Below, piece after piece: positions 1-8,389 of a stretch of DNA of 38,313 nt. The translations under genes and the position numbers were made by a program. This DNA is from a virus: IMG/VR virus record IMGVR_UViG_3300018041_000019, positions 1-38,313 of that record; one strand, 5' to 3'. The notes under the pieces are model-generated. The model did not search any database. It was not told the DNA's origin and saw nothing but the letters and a program-made list of their open reading frames with translations. Numbering within the stretch: the first letter of the stretch is position 1; every line of letters begins with the position of its first letter.

Positions 1-503
1 ATAGAACCACCTGAACCTACTTGAACATATTTACCTACATCAGAGGTGGTTAATGAATAAGATGTTGTTTTTGTACCAACTGCTGGTATGTTTGGATAAC
101 CTACTGTAGCTCCAATATCAGAATCTACTAAAACATTAGAACCACCATTTTGAAGTGTTCCTGTAACATCAACATTTCCAGTAAAATTGGCTCCAGTTAA
201 ATCTGCTTTATCTGATAACGAAGCAATAGTAGCATATGAAGACAATGAAGCAGTAGTGGCATATGATGATAACGAAGCAGTAGTAGCATATGAAGATAAT
301 GCTGAAGATAATGCATCAGTAGTAGCATATGATGATAACGAAGCAGTAGTAGCATATGAAGATAACGAAGAGGTTAGCGACGTTTGTGTTACTGCAGTAG
401 ATTCTACAACACCAAGTCTAGTATCTAATGTAGTAAAATTATAATCCAAATCGCCTAATAAGACTGATCCAGATTTATCTCCAAAGGTATGGGGTATACT
501 CAT
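1..503 (-). CDS. Tail fibre-like protein, N-terminal part (cut by window edge)
   Basis: The reading frame opens at an ATG at 503-501 and runs off the window at base 1, so only about 167 N-terminal residues are visible. The ATG overlaps the TGA of the upstream 188-residue gene (ATGA), implying translational coupling. After a short leader (MSIPHTFGDKSG) the protein has repeated SLSSYATTA-type nonapeptides at about residues 45-95, then a beta-rich part with LTGANFTGNVDVTG. Repeats of this kind are common in trimeric phage tail fibres, and the position next to the gp5/gp27 baseplate genes fits. The plus-strand frame over the repeats is a shadow caused by the repeat. Receptor-binding function is inferred; the C-terminus is not in the window. 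Confidence 0.75.
   Translation of the reverse strand, partial: MSIPHTFGDKSGSVLLGDLDYNFTTLDTRLGVVESTAVTQTSLTSSLSSYATTASLSSYATTDALSSALSSYATTASLSSYATTASLSSYATIASLSDKADLTGANFTGNVDVTGTLQNGGSNVLVDSDIGATVGYPNIPAVGTKTTSYSLTTSDVGKYVQVGSGGS
214..369. repeat. 27-bp tandem coding repeat in the tail fibre gene
   Basis: Roughly five to six copies of a 27-bp unit, read on the plus strand as gataacgaagcagtagtagc followed by atatgaa, with small variations and one 18-bp interruption. On the coding (minus) strand each unit encodes a nonapeptide of the SLSSYATTA type. Such repeats expand and contract easily and may tune fibre length. Confidence 0.8.
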
Positions 504-1066
504 AAGTTATTTTTCCATGATAGTAAATCGTTGCTATTTGCTCTCCAAGAAACAATAACATTTAAATTATTGTTCCAAATGACAGTAGATCCAGGAATGA
601 TTTCCTCTTGAGGAGGAAGCTCAAGCTCTGGTTCTGGCTCAGGTATTGGCTGTAATAATACATATTCCGCTAATTTTTGTTTATCATAATCTAAACTATT
701 GTTAACAATAATATTGTAAGTTTTTGATTCTCCATTAGCAAAGGCTGTAAAAGACTTTGTAAGAGTAGTTCTTACATCTTGAATAAAGTGATATATACCA
801 TATAATTCATCAAGATTGACGTCATTCCATTTTTGTACTTCAACAAATGAATCATTCAGTGTTCTGTATTTAATTGTTTGGTCAAATATATCTTCATAAA
901 AACCTGTTATATTATTTGAACTAATAAGTACATTACTATTTATGTCATTAGCAATTATAGTAACTACCGATGATTCACCAAACTCATCTGTATATGTAAT
1001 AGAATGATTAAAGCTTTCTCCTTCATCCACAGTTGATAATGTAGCATTTTCTGGAAGAAACGGCAT
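500..1066 (-). CDS. Virion structural protein of unknown role
   Basis: A 188-residue protein between gp5 and the tail fibre gene, coupled to both: its ATG abuts the gp5 stop at 1066 and its TGA overlaps the fibre ATG. The middle part is mixed alpha/beta, there is an acidic proline/glutamate stretch near residues 140-155 (PEPEPELELPP), and the C-terminal 30 residues are rich in tryptophan and asparagine. I do not recognise a named family. Its position in the baseplate/fibre operon makes a tail or fibre-attachment role likely. The PE-rich stretch looks like a linker to a small C-terminal domain. Confidence 0.6.
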   Translation of the reverse strand: MPFLPENATLSTVDEGESFNHSITYTDEFGESSVVTIIANDINSNVLISSNNITGFYEDIFDQTIKYRTLNDSFVEVQKWNDVNLDELYGIYHFIQDVRTTLTKSFTAFANGESKTYNIIVNNSLDYDKQKLAEYVLLQPIPEPEPELELPPQEEIIPGSTVIWNNNLNVIVSWRANSNDLLSWKNNL

Positions 1067-3306
1067 TATGTCACCAATACTAATGAACCTGTATCACTAA
1101 TCTTTTTATGATCTCTCATAGTGAATGCTACAAATCTATTAGCGGTATATTTAAATGATACATGAATCCATACCGTATTTTTACCAGAATATTCTAATAA
1201 TATTTGATCATATGGTACAAGTTTAGCAATCTGACAAGCAGCATCTAAATGTTGTTGTCTACTAAATCCTGGTATAACAATATCTGCTGCTTGGCCAAGA
1301 TAATGTTGTGATGTATTACTAGAACCTCTTACATCTCCAGGTCTTCTAAATCCAGAAGTAATCACCATACCAGGAAACATTTCAGCTATAGGTTCTAATA
1401 CATTTTCACATAATCCTTTAAGATTACATACAATTTGTTGTGGTGTTAAGCTCTTTTGTGCAACTGGCATTCTTGTGCCATTCTTTGTTAATGCGCCTAA
1501 AGTAAAGTGCTTGCTTAAATATAAATCAGAACTAAATTTATCTAAAGCATTAATCAATGTACAACTTTGGGGCAATGCTACAGACGTATTAGTTGTAATT
1601 GTACAAACATTAGATATATCTCCATAGTCTTGATCAGTAGCATCTAATGTGCCTTCTGAAATACGTTTGGCAATATATTCTGTTGCGTCACCTTCTTCTG
1701 GTGTTTCATAATGTGCCGCAGCTTCTACGCCTCGAGTAATAATTTGTAACTCTTTAAATGTTGGCATTGATGTTGTATAAGCACTAGGAATAGATAATCC
1801 AGTAGCAGATGATACTCCACTGTTAAAGTCAACTCTTGTTGCATCACCACTTATATTACCTGCAGCTAACATATTAATGTTGCCAGTATGTGATTCAATG
1901 TTGACGCTATTAGCTTTAAGATTATATGAACCTCTTACTGATGTATTCATATTACCATGAACATCAATGTTAGCATTACCCATTACTTTTACATTAAGAG
2001 CATTATTAATTCGTACGTTATGGTTACCATCAATAGTAACATGACCTGAACCTTTAATATAAAGGTGACCATTTCTTTCTAATATCTCATACTTATCACC
2101 AACAATCTTTTCTACTTTAGTACCATTAGCATCAATTTCAAAGAAAGTACCTTTTGTATGATATAGATTAATACGTTCAGAATTCTTTGTATCATCAAAT
2201 TCAAATGTGTGACCAGATTCTGATTGATATACGTGATTGAATGGATACGCAGCATTATATGGTATAGGTGGTTGATCCCACAAATAAGAACCTGCAGTAA
2301 TAACACCTTTAGTTCGAGTTAGTTCTTTTTTACGAACAATAGTTTTCTTTATATCTTCATGTCTTGCAAGTTTGTTAGTATCTGGTTCAAATTGATAAAG
2401 TGGATATTTACCATTTGGATCTCTAAAACCAAGAGACATTTTTAATCCATTATCAAGTTGTCCAGTTGCAGTTAATGAGGTATCAATGGTAGGTATTGCA
2501 GCTTTAACTGGGATTAAATCACCAGTAGGACCAGGAATACCTTCAGCAATAAATAAATCTTTTTCGTTTAATCGTTTTCTTAATTCTGCTCCATCAAATT
2601 CACCATCAATTTTACCAAACTCAGCAAATCCAGTTGCAGCACTAAGATAATCATTATTATTAATATCTTTTAGTATAGACGAATTTTGTAGTACCGTTGT
2701 TCCATTATCATTAATAAATGTAACGAGTGAATCATACATACCTTGAGTTAAATCAGTTTTAATATTAGCATCAAGGAATGGTTTAATAGTATTAGTATAA
2801 GTATCTTCGTCAAACGATCCTTCTGTTTCAATAAGATCTCTACCTTTTTGAGACAAAGTAAATGTAGAAGGTAATGATAACGCAGAGGATGCTAAGTTAG
2901 CATCTCCAGTACTATTTGATATAGTATCACCATCATTTGTAGTTGAAACTTGTTGGCTAGAAGCAGGAAGATATCCGTCTTCTTTTAATATCAGTTCATT
3001 ATCATCACTGTCAATAGCACCATCTGCTTGAGGTATACCCCCAATAGAACCTAATAAAACGGGTTGTTGTTTGTCGTCATCTCTGAACATAACAATAACC
3101 CAAGATCCTTCAACAAAACCTATAGGTGAATGACCTATACCAGAAATACCAGCAGAAGTAATTGGTTGTAGCGGATAAGCCCAAGGAAGATCTTCTGTTT
3201 TAATAAGATTTTTATCATGTGTATGTAAACCAACAACACGTACTTGACAACGTCCTAGTTTAAGAGGATCTTGACGGTTTTCTACTACACCACTATATAA
3301 TTGCAT
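1066..3306 (-). CDS. 5: Baseplate central spike gp5-like with degenerate lysozyme and C-terminal M15 peptidase
   Basis: A 746-residue protein; T4 gp5 is 575. Residues 1-95 look like the gp5 OB-fold. Residues about 148-255 resemble a GH24 (T4 lysozyme-type) domain: LTQGMYDSLVTF, then SSILKDINNNDYLSAA. Only about 20 residues lie between E162-G163 and LTQ, so the segment carrying the catalytic GYGHT-type motif is missing. Residues about 400-500 are short repeats of the triple-stranded spike helix. Residues about 598-746 form an M15 peptidase with the expected zinc ligands H668 (SQH), D675 (GQAADI) and H715 (VWIHVS). The spike therefore seems to have swapped a muramidase for a peptidoglycan peptidase. 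It is followed by gp27 upstream, as expected for a hub pair. Confidence 0.88.
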   Translation of the reverse strand: MQLYSGVVENRQDPLKLGRCQVRVVGLHTHDKNLIKTEDLPWAYPLQPITSAGISGIGHSPIGFVEGSWVIVMFRDDDKQQPVLLGSIGGIPQADGAIDSDDNELILKEDGYLPASSQQVSTTNDGDTISNSTGDANLASSALSLPSTFTLSQKGRDLIETEGSFDEDTYTNTIKPFLDANIKTDLTQGMYDSLVTFINDNGTTVLQNSSILKDINNNDYLSAATGFAEFGKIDGEFDGAELRKRLNEKDLFIAEGIPGPTGDLIPVKAAIPTIDTSLTATGQLDNGLKMSLGFRDPNGKYPLYQFEPDTNKLARHEDIKKTIVRKKELTRTKGVITAGSYLWDQPPIPYNAAYPFNHVYQSESGHTFEFDDTKNSERINLYHTKGTFFEIDANGTKVEKIVGDKYEILERNGHLYIKGSGHVTIDGNHNVRINNALNVKVMGNANIDVHGNMNTSVRGSYNLKANSVNIESHTGNINMLAAGNISGDATRVDFNSGVSSATGLSIPSAYTTSMPTFKELQIITRGVEAAAHYETPEEGDATEYIAKRISEGTLDATDQDYGDISNVCTITTNTSVALPQSCTLINALDKFSSDLYLSKHFTLGALTKNGTRMPVAQKSLTPQQIVCNLKGLCENVLEPIAEMFPGMVITSGFRRPGDVRGSSNTSQHYLGQAADIVIPGFSRQQHLDAACQIAKLVPYDQILLEYSGKNTVWIHVSFKYTANRFVAFTMRDHKKISDTGSLVLVT

Positions 3307-4592
3307 TATGTTCCATCCTTATCTAAATCCATTAAGAATGTGTCTTTAATTAACTCTAATTTACATTCATGGCTATCACGAGTTATATTATGATGTATTG
3401 CACTAATAATATAGTTACCCGATAGTATTTTATCAGTTATATCAATATCTTTTTTTGTTATTTGTTCAAGCTTAGTTATATCCATATATATTTTATCACC
3501 TACAGTATAATCCGTTCTACCAGGAACAGTTATCTCAACTATGGTTGATTCGAGTTGTTTCATAATTGATATTCTATGTTGACTACTTGCACTATTTGTA
3601 GCATCAATAATACCATTATATGAACCCCAATGATCAGTAGCTCTAAGCACCAATGCACTAGAACGTGAAACTACATTCTGAGAAGCACTTGCAAATTTAT
3701 TTAAATGGTCGTCATTTTCAAACGATTCAAACATATTATAGGTATTAACTTTATATTTTTTAGTGACTAAATCATATGATATTTGTTTAGATCCAAACTT
3801 ACCTGATATGATATTATCTAAATAATCAAATACTGTTGGTACATTGATATCAATAATACGTTTATATTCTTTTTCAATGTTTCTCATTGAAGAGCCATCA
3901 CTTCTAAAATCTCTTAAGTTTTCATCTTGAATAAACGTTTGAACAATATCTTGATTGTATAATGTTTTAGTTGATATAAAATTAAATCCGCGTCTATTTT
4001 CAAAGAATAGATAACTAGGATTACCCTTTGCGTTCTTAGCTCTATCAAGAATATAATTTAATGAAGTAACTGGTGACCAATAGTTTGAAATAAATTTTGT
4101 TGAATTAATTGTTTCTTCAATAAGAACAGGTTTAATGGTTTCTAATCCAGCGTACTTATCAGTTAATAATGTATTTGCTATATCTGATATTTTACCTTGG
4201 TATGATTTACTTATTTTTTTATTAACATCAACTAAAGCTTCTCTGGAAAAGAAATGTAATTCGTAGACAGTAGAACGAGTATTAGTTTGTATTCTATTTG
4301 TTACCTTATATATATAGAATTGATCCTTAATAACTTTATCTCTACCTTCAAAAGTAGGCGTGTGAATACTAAGGTTAATGTATTCTTCACCAACAAATGG
4401 AAACAAATTAGTAAGATCTTGAGAGTCTCGTATACCAATAACACCAGTAATAAACGGAGAAAACATATCTTCGTATATTTCTATACCCGCTACTTGTGCA
4501 GTAACATTTTGTGAAAATCCATTTGCTGAGATAACTTCTGCTGTATCAATAGCAATATCACCAGCAAATCGTATTACTTCAGCTTGTTCCAT
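3306..4592 (-). CDS. 27: Baseplate hub protein gp27-like
   Basis: A 428-residue protein directly upstream of gp5 on the same transcript, with start and stop overlapping at 3306. T4 gp27 (391 residues) trimerises, holds the gp5 spike and connects it to the tail tube. The N-terminus (about residues 30-200) has the tube-like beta-barrel pattern of this family, with phrases such as ISANGFSQNVTAQVAGIEIYEDMF. The later part (IEITVPGRTDYTVGDKIYMD) matches the second hub domain of gp27/VgrG-like proteins. No frameshift or truncation is seen. Assignment is from overall pattern plus strict synteny. Confidence 0.82.
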   Translation of the reverse strand: MEQAEVIRFAGDIAIDTAEVISANGFSQNVTAQVAGIEIYEDMFSPFITGVIGIRDSQDLTNLFPFVGEEYINLSIHTPTFEGRDKVIKDQFYIYKVTNRIQTNTRSTVYELHFFSREALVDVNKKISKSYQGKISDIANTLLTDKYAGLETIKPVLIEETINSTKFISNYWSPVTSLNYILDRAKNAKGNPSYLFFENRRGFNFISTKTLYNQDIVQTFIQDENLRDFRSDGSSMRNIEKEYKRIIDINVPTVFDYLDNIISGKFGSKQISYDLVTKKYKVNTYNMFESFENDDHLNKFASASQNVVSRSSALVLRATDHWGSYNGIIDATNSASSQHRISIMKQLESTIVEITVPGRTDYTVGDKIYMDITKLEQITKKDIDITDKILSGNYIISAIHHNITRDSHECKLELIKDTFLMDLDKDGT

Positions 4593-5086
4593 TATATACT
4601 ATCTTTAAAGTTTTTAATAATTATTTGTAATAATCCAGGAGATATTAGTTTAATACGACGTTTAGTTTCATTTAACGCTATTTCATAATCATAATTAGAA
4701 ACTGATGTTATATTTGCTTGAGAAGCATCAACAATATTTCCATTTGTATCTATATAGTGATGAATTGCATACTCATTACCAGTACCATATTTCTCAGTAA
4801 CATGAGCTTCTAATTCAAAGATAGGTAAAGGAAAGTCATCGATATAATTATATTTTTCATTACATAACATAATAACCCAATGGTATAATGGACTTCCATA
4901 TACTTTTTCTGCAATAATTTCAGGAGTTTCTCCATCACGTATATCATATTCATCATATAAAGAAATATTAGCTAATATTTCTTTTCGCACTCTAACATTT
5001 TGTGATATATCTTTAACTAATAGATATTGAGTATGATCTCCAACGTTAAAATCATAAGTAAATGTAGGAAAGTTATTAAAATACAT
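4592..5086 (-). CDS. 53: Baseplate wedge protein gp53-like
   Basis: A 164-residue protein of the gp53 baseplate wedge family. Diagnostic stretches are the N-terminal MYFNNFPTFTYDFN, the LysM-like stretch around residues 50-75 (DGETPEIIAEKVYGSPLYHW) and the following WVIMLCNEKYNYIDDFPLP. In T4, gp53 is the last protein added to the wedge and lets six wedges join around the hub. The ATG at 5086 lies 4 bases after the gp48 stop, and its stop overlaps the gp27 start, so gp48-gp53-gp27-gp5 is one structural operon. Confidence 0.88.
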   Translation of the reverse strand: MYFNNFPTFTYDFNVGDHTQYLLVKDISQNVRVRKEILANISLYDEYDIRDGETPEIIAEKVYGSPLYHWVIMLCNEKYNYIDDFPLPIFELEAHVTEKYGTGNEYAIHHYIDTNGNIVDASQANITSVSNYDYEIALNETKRRIKLISPGLLQIIIKNFKDSI

Positions 5087-5089
5087 AAA

Positions 5090-6142
5090 TTAAAATCCTT
5101 TGCGAATTTGATCTTTCGTAAGAAGAGCAAGTTCTTTAAACGTTAATACTAAATTAATTTGAGTTGGTGTTCCGTCTTTAAATGCAGTAAACTGACCTTG
5201 CGGAGAGTAATTGACAGTTAATTCAGTTAATACACATGATGTGTGTTTATTAATACTTTTATTTTCATCTGACCCATGATAATATGCTATATCAAATTCT
5301 GATGGATATGTATATAAGAAAGCGTTTTCATCTTTAAATTCTGGGTGCATGTGATATTTAAATTCTTTAATAATATTTTGTACATACTGAGCTTCTTGTG
5401 CATTTCTTGGATAAAACTGATAATCAAATTGAAAAGTTCTAAAATCTACATTTTTAAATATAACTTCTTTACGTGGGTTTGTTGCAATTCTAGTTAGTCT
5501 AGAAATTCCACCACCAACTCCTGCAATATTTGCAGTACCTAAAGCAAATGCAGTACCAGCAGCAGAACCAGCTTTTCCAACGTCTGCTAATCCTTTGCCT
5601 ACATCACCGCCTTTAATAGCTTCTCCTAGTGCAGATCCACCAGCTATAGCACCTCCAAGAAGTGCTGTATTCTCTTCATCATATCCAACAGAATATCTAG
5701 ATGATAATAAATTAGGCATATGTAAAGCTATAGCAGTTTTAATACGTTTTGTTGCATTAGTAAACGTAAGATCTTTAGTACCTTCAGCAATGGTGTTAAC
5801 TACTGTATTTTCCGATACTGCAGAGCCTGAAAATAAGTTTGATATAGAGGTAGCACCTCTTGATGCTGTTCCAGCTAAAGCACTTTGCTCTCTGGGAGGT
5901 ACATCTTTAACAAATTGATATTGATTTCCGCTACTATCTTTATTTAATGTAGCATCAGTTGTAACGTTAATGTAAAACATAACATAGTTATTACCATAAT
6001 CTTCGCGATCTGCAGTAAGATCACTAGGATATTGTAGTTGAGTAATATCATATGCATTAGAGGATTCATTAGGATCATATCCACCAGTGCCTGATCCGTT
6101 ATCAGCCCACCCTCCTGCATTCCAATTTGGTCCTATTTCCAT
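5090..6142 (-). CDS. 48: Baseplate tail tube cap gp48-like
   Basis: A 350-residue protein, close to T4 gp48 (364). The family binds the top of the baseplate and templates tube polymerisation. There is an alanine/glycine-rich hydrophobic stretch at about residues 160-210, and a C-terminal half with tube-like beta strands (VIFKNVDFRTFQFDYQFYPR, then LTFKELALLTKDQI near the end). It is the first gene of the minus-strand structural operon and starts 29 bases downstream of the minus half of the palindromic late promoter at 6171-6184. Confidence 0.82.
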   Translation of the reverse strand: MEIGPNWNAGGWADNGSGTGGYDPNESSNAYDITQLQYPSDLTADREDYGNNYVMFYINVTTDATLNKDSSGNQYQFVKDVPPREQSALAGTASRGATSISNLFSGSAVSENTVVNTIAEGTKDLTFTNATKRIKTAIALHMPNLLSSRYSVGYDEENTALLGGAIAGGSALGEAIKGGDVGKGLADVGKAGSAAGTAFALGTANIAGVGGGISRLTRIATNPRKEVIFKNVDFRTFQFDYQFYPRNAQEAQYVQNIIKEFKYHMHPEFKDENAFLYTYPSEFDIAYYHGSDENKSINKHTSCVLTELTVNYSPQGQFTAFKDGTPTQINLVLTFKELALLTKDQIRKGF

Positions 6143-6170
6143 TTCACATTCCTGTATTAGTCTTGTATAT

Positions 6171-6184
6171 TATTTATATAAATA
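6171..6184. promoter_or_regulatory. Overlapping divergent T4-type late promoters (perfect palindrome)
   Basis: TATTTATATAAATA is a perfect 14-base palindrome. It contains the T4 late promoter octamer TATAAATA on the plus strand (6177-6184) and on the minus strand (6178-6171), sharing two bases. It lies between the divergent gp48 (ATG at 6142, minus) and gp4 (ATG at 6208, plus), so one element can fire structural genes both ways. The phage encodes gp33, a T4 late coactivator, which supports use of such promoters. The octamer is AT-rich, so chance hits occur; position is the main support. Confidence 0.72.
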
Positions 6185-6207
6185 GAATTGAATTCTATTG
6201 AGTATTT

Positions 6208-6642
6208 ATGTACCATAAAAGACTATATAAACCTAAACATCCTGAAAAATATACAGGAGATCCAACCAATATTGTTATGAGATCCAGCTGGGAGACTCGT
6301 TTTGCAATATGGTGTGATACTAATCCTGCTGTTATTAAATGGGCATCAGAAGAAACTATTATACCATACAAATGTCATACAGATGGCAAGATTCATAGGT
6401 ATTATATTGACTTTAAAATTAGAGTTAAACAAACTGATGGTTCTACTAAAACCTATTTAATAGAAGTAAAACCGCATGGCCAGACTCTTCCTCCACAATA
6501 TCCTGGTAGAAAAACAAAACGATTCTTAAATGAAAGCTTTACATTTATTAAAAATCAATCAAAATGGAAAGCAGCAACCGAATGGTGTGCAGACAGAGGA
6601 TATGAATTTAAAATCATTACCGAAAAGGAATTAGGGTTATAA
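6208..6642 (+). CDS. 4: Head completion nuclease gp4-like
   Basis: A 144-residue protein; T4 gp4 (also called gp50/gp65) is about 150. It matches the family through MYHKRLYKPKHPEKYTGDPT at the N-terminus, the RSSWETRFAIWCD stretch, and IDFKIRVK...YLIEVKPHGQT. The E of SWE, the D of IDF and the E-x-K of IEVKP form a TnsA/PD-(D/E)XK-like nuclease pattern. In T4 it finishes DNA-filled heads before tail joining. It is the first gene after the divergent late promoter on the plus strand. Confidence 0.9.
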   Translation: MYHKRLYKPKHPEKYTGDPTNIVMRSSWETRFAIWCDTNPAVIKWASEETIIPYKCHTDGKIHRYYIDFKIRVKQTDGSTKTYLIEVKPHGQTLPPQYPGRKTKRFLNESFTFIKNQSKWKAATEWCADRGYEFKIITEKELGL

Positions 6643-6645
6643 GTA

Positions 6646-6653
6646 TATAAATA
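6646..6653 (+). promoter_or_regulatory. T4-type late promoter 5 bases before an ATG
   Basis: TATAAATA lies here, followed by ATAGT and the ATG at 6659. T4 late transcripts start about 6 bases after the octamer, so the mRNA would begin at or next to the A of the start codon. No Shine-Dalgarno sequence is seen in the gap between gp4 and this gene. Confidence 0.55.
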
Positions 6654-6658
6654 ATAGT

Positions 6659-7240
6659 ATGGCAAATTTAAAAGACATTTTTACTAAAAACCAATATGAC
6701 TTAGGTGCTGCAGCTAAACAATCTAAGACATGGTTTCAGCGACAAGCAAGGTTATTAGGACAGCAAAGAGCTACTCCTAATGCTATGCTTAAAAGCGATC
6801 CATCTGCTATGCGAGCTAGTATTAGACCTGGTAATTTATATATGTTCTTATATGATGCTAAAACTAAAGATACATTACCATTTTGGGATAGATTCCCATT
6901 AGTATTTCCATTTAAAAAAACTGCAAATGGCTTTATTGGATTAAATATGCACTACCTTCCATATCAAGGAAGAATACAATTATTAGATAGATTAATGGAT
7001 TTTGCAAATAATAAACGTATGGATGAAACAACTCGTCTTAATTATTCGTGGAGACTAATAAATGGAGTTTCTAAATTTAGATTGGCACAGCCATGTGTTA
7101 AACAATATTTAGCAGATCATGTACGATCATCACTTAGACAAGTGAATTCCTCAGATTGGGCAACAGCGATGTTATTACCAGTAGAACAATTTACTGGTGC
7201 TGCAAAACAATCAGTTTGGGCAAATTCACTAAGAGGATAA
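6659..7240 (+). CDS. Conserved head/tail assembly protein, possibly gp2-like DNA end protector
   Basis: A 193-residue basic protein with PGNLYMFLYDAKTKDTLPFW and GFIGLNMHYLPYQGRIQLLD at about residues 58-112. I recognise it as a conserved neighbour of gp4 in marine T4-like phages but cannot place it in a family with certainty. In T4, gene 2 (the DNA end protector) lies beside gene 4, so a gp2-like role is the best guess from synteny. A late promoter octamer ends 5 bases before the ATG and there is no Shine-Dalgarno sequence. Its stop is one base from the ATG of the tube-initiator gene. Confidence 0.6.
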   Translation: MANLKDIFTKNQYDLGAAAKQSKTWFQRQARLLGQQRATPNAMLKSDPSAMRASIRPGNLYMFLYDAKTKDTLPFWDRFPLVFPFKKTANGFIGLNMHYLPYQGRIQLLDRLMDFANNKRMDETTRLNYSWRLINGVSKFRLAQPCVKQYLADHVRSSLRQVNSSDWATAMLLPVEQFTGAAKQSVWANSLRG

Positions 7241-7241
7241 T

Positions 7242-7946
7242 ATGGCACAATTAAACGACTTTATATCACAGATAAAAACCGAAGGGTTGATGCGGAATAA
7301 TAGATATGCCGTAGATTTTTCATTGCCTACTGGTTTAGCAAACCCAGGGATAGATTTAAGAAAAGTATTACTATTTTGTGATAGTGTATCTATACCAGGG
7401 ATTAATATATCTACAACTCCAGCTAGAACTTATGGTGAAATACGTGAAATGCCGTATGAAAAATTATTTTCTCCGATAACCATGTCATTTTATGTTGATA
7501 GTTCTATGCAAGTCAAAAAGCTTTTTGATTCATGGCAAGGTATTATACAAGATCCTGATAGCAGAAATATAGGATATTATGACGATTATAGGACTGATAT
7601 AACTATTACTATGTTTGATATTAATAATAACGCAAAATATTCGGTTACAGCATATGAGTCTTTTGTAAAAGATATATCAACAATACAATTAGATTATTCA
7701 AATAGAGATGTTATGAAATTAAATGTCACTATGGGGTACAAATATTGGAAGTCTTCAGAACAACAAAGTTCTGTTAGTACTCCTGATAATAAAGGATTCT
7801 TTGATAGAATTGGCGAATTTATAGGGGATGCTATTCCTGTACCTTCACAATATTATAATGATTTTGATGGGTTTCAAAAAGAATATAACAATTACGTGCC
7901 ACAGCTTGGTGGTTTGAATTTAGCGGGAGCTACATTTAATTTTTAA
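7242..7946 (+). CDS. 54: Baseplate tail tube initiator, gp54-like (tail tube fold)
   Basis: A 234-residue protein with the pattern of the gp19/gp54 tube fold: an N-terminal helix and RNNRYAVDFSLP, then CDSVSIPGINI, REMPYEKLFSPITMSFYVD, a helix with KKLFDSWQGII, and later ITITMFD. T4 gp54 (320 residues) binds the gp48 cap and starts tube growth; the tube protein gp19 itself is about 163 residues. Extra length beyond the tube core and its place beside gp48/gp4/gp16 favour gp54 over gp19. It could also be a second tube-like protein. Confidence 0.68.
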   Translation: MAQLNDFISQIKTEGLMRNNRYAVDFSLPTGLANPGIDLRKVLLFCDSVSIPGINISTTPARTYGEIREMPYEKLFSPITMSFYVDSSMQVKKLFDSWQGIIQDPDSRNIGYYDDYRTDITITMFDINNNAKYSVTAYESFVKDISTIQLDYSNRDVMKLNVTMGYKYWKSSEQQSSVSTPDNKGFFDRIGEFIGDAIPVPSQYYNDFDGFQKEYNNYVPQLGGLNLAGATFNF

Positions 7947-7955
7947 AGGTATATT

Positions 7956-8387
7956 ATGAGTGCTGATGATAATCTATCTAAGATCTTTGACATAGATCCA
8001 ATGGATAAAAATGAAGTAATTAAGGCCAATGGTGAAGTATTGCCACCTAAGTCTAAAAAGATAGAAGAAAATATTAACTATGATTACGATAAGACTCGTG
8101 ACAATTTACATGGTCTATTGAATCAAGGACAAGATGCACTTTATAATGCACTAGAGATTGCCAAACAATCAGAGCATCCTAGAGCATTTGAAGTTGTAGG
8201 GAATTTAATCAAGCAGCTTTCTGAAGTGAATGCCCAACTGCTTGAGTTGCATGATAAGAAGCAAAAATTAGATACACCTAAAGGTTCAGATAAAAATGAA
8301 TCTAAGCAAGTAACTAATAATGCTATATTTGTGGGCAGTACTAGCGAGTTGAATAAACTCATTAGTGATATTAATAAAGGAGATTGA
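7956..8387 (+). CDS. 16: Terminase small subunit gp16-like
   Basis: A 143-residue mostly helical protein; T4 gp16 is 164. Two stretches match: DYDKTRDNLHGLLNQGQDAL leading to the helical pair with QSEHPRAFEVVGNL and QLLELHDKK, and near the C-terminus NNAIFVGSTSELNKLI, parallel to the T4 NATVFMGSPTEL segment. The protein binds DNA and regulates the gp17 packaging motor, whose gene is not in this window. Translation is set by an AGG-type site about 6 bases before the ATG. Confidence 0.85.
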   Translation: MSADDNLSKIFDIDPMDKNEVIKANGEVLPPKSKKIEENINYDYDKTRDNLHGLLNQGQDALYNALEIAKQSEHPRAFEVVGNLIKQLSEVNAQLLELHDKKQKLDTPKGSDKNESKQVTNNAIFVGSTSELNKLISDINKGD

Positions 8388-8389
8388 TT

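Noticed and set aside
187-444. Plus-strand frame with repeats of the kind NEAVVAYED
   Set aside because: It is the mirror of the tail fibre repeat on the minus strand, which has the proper start, coupling and neighbours.
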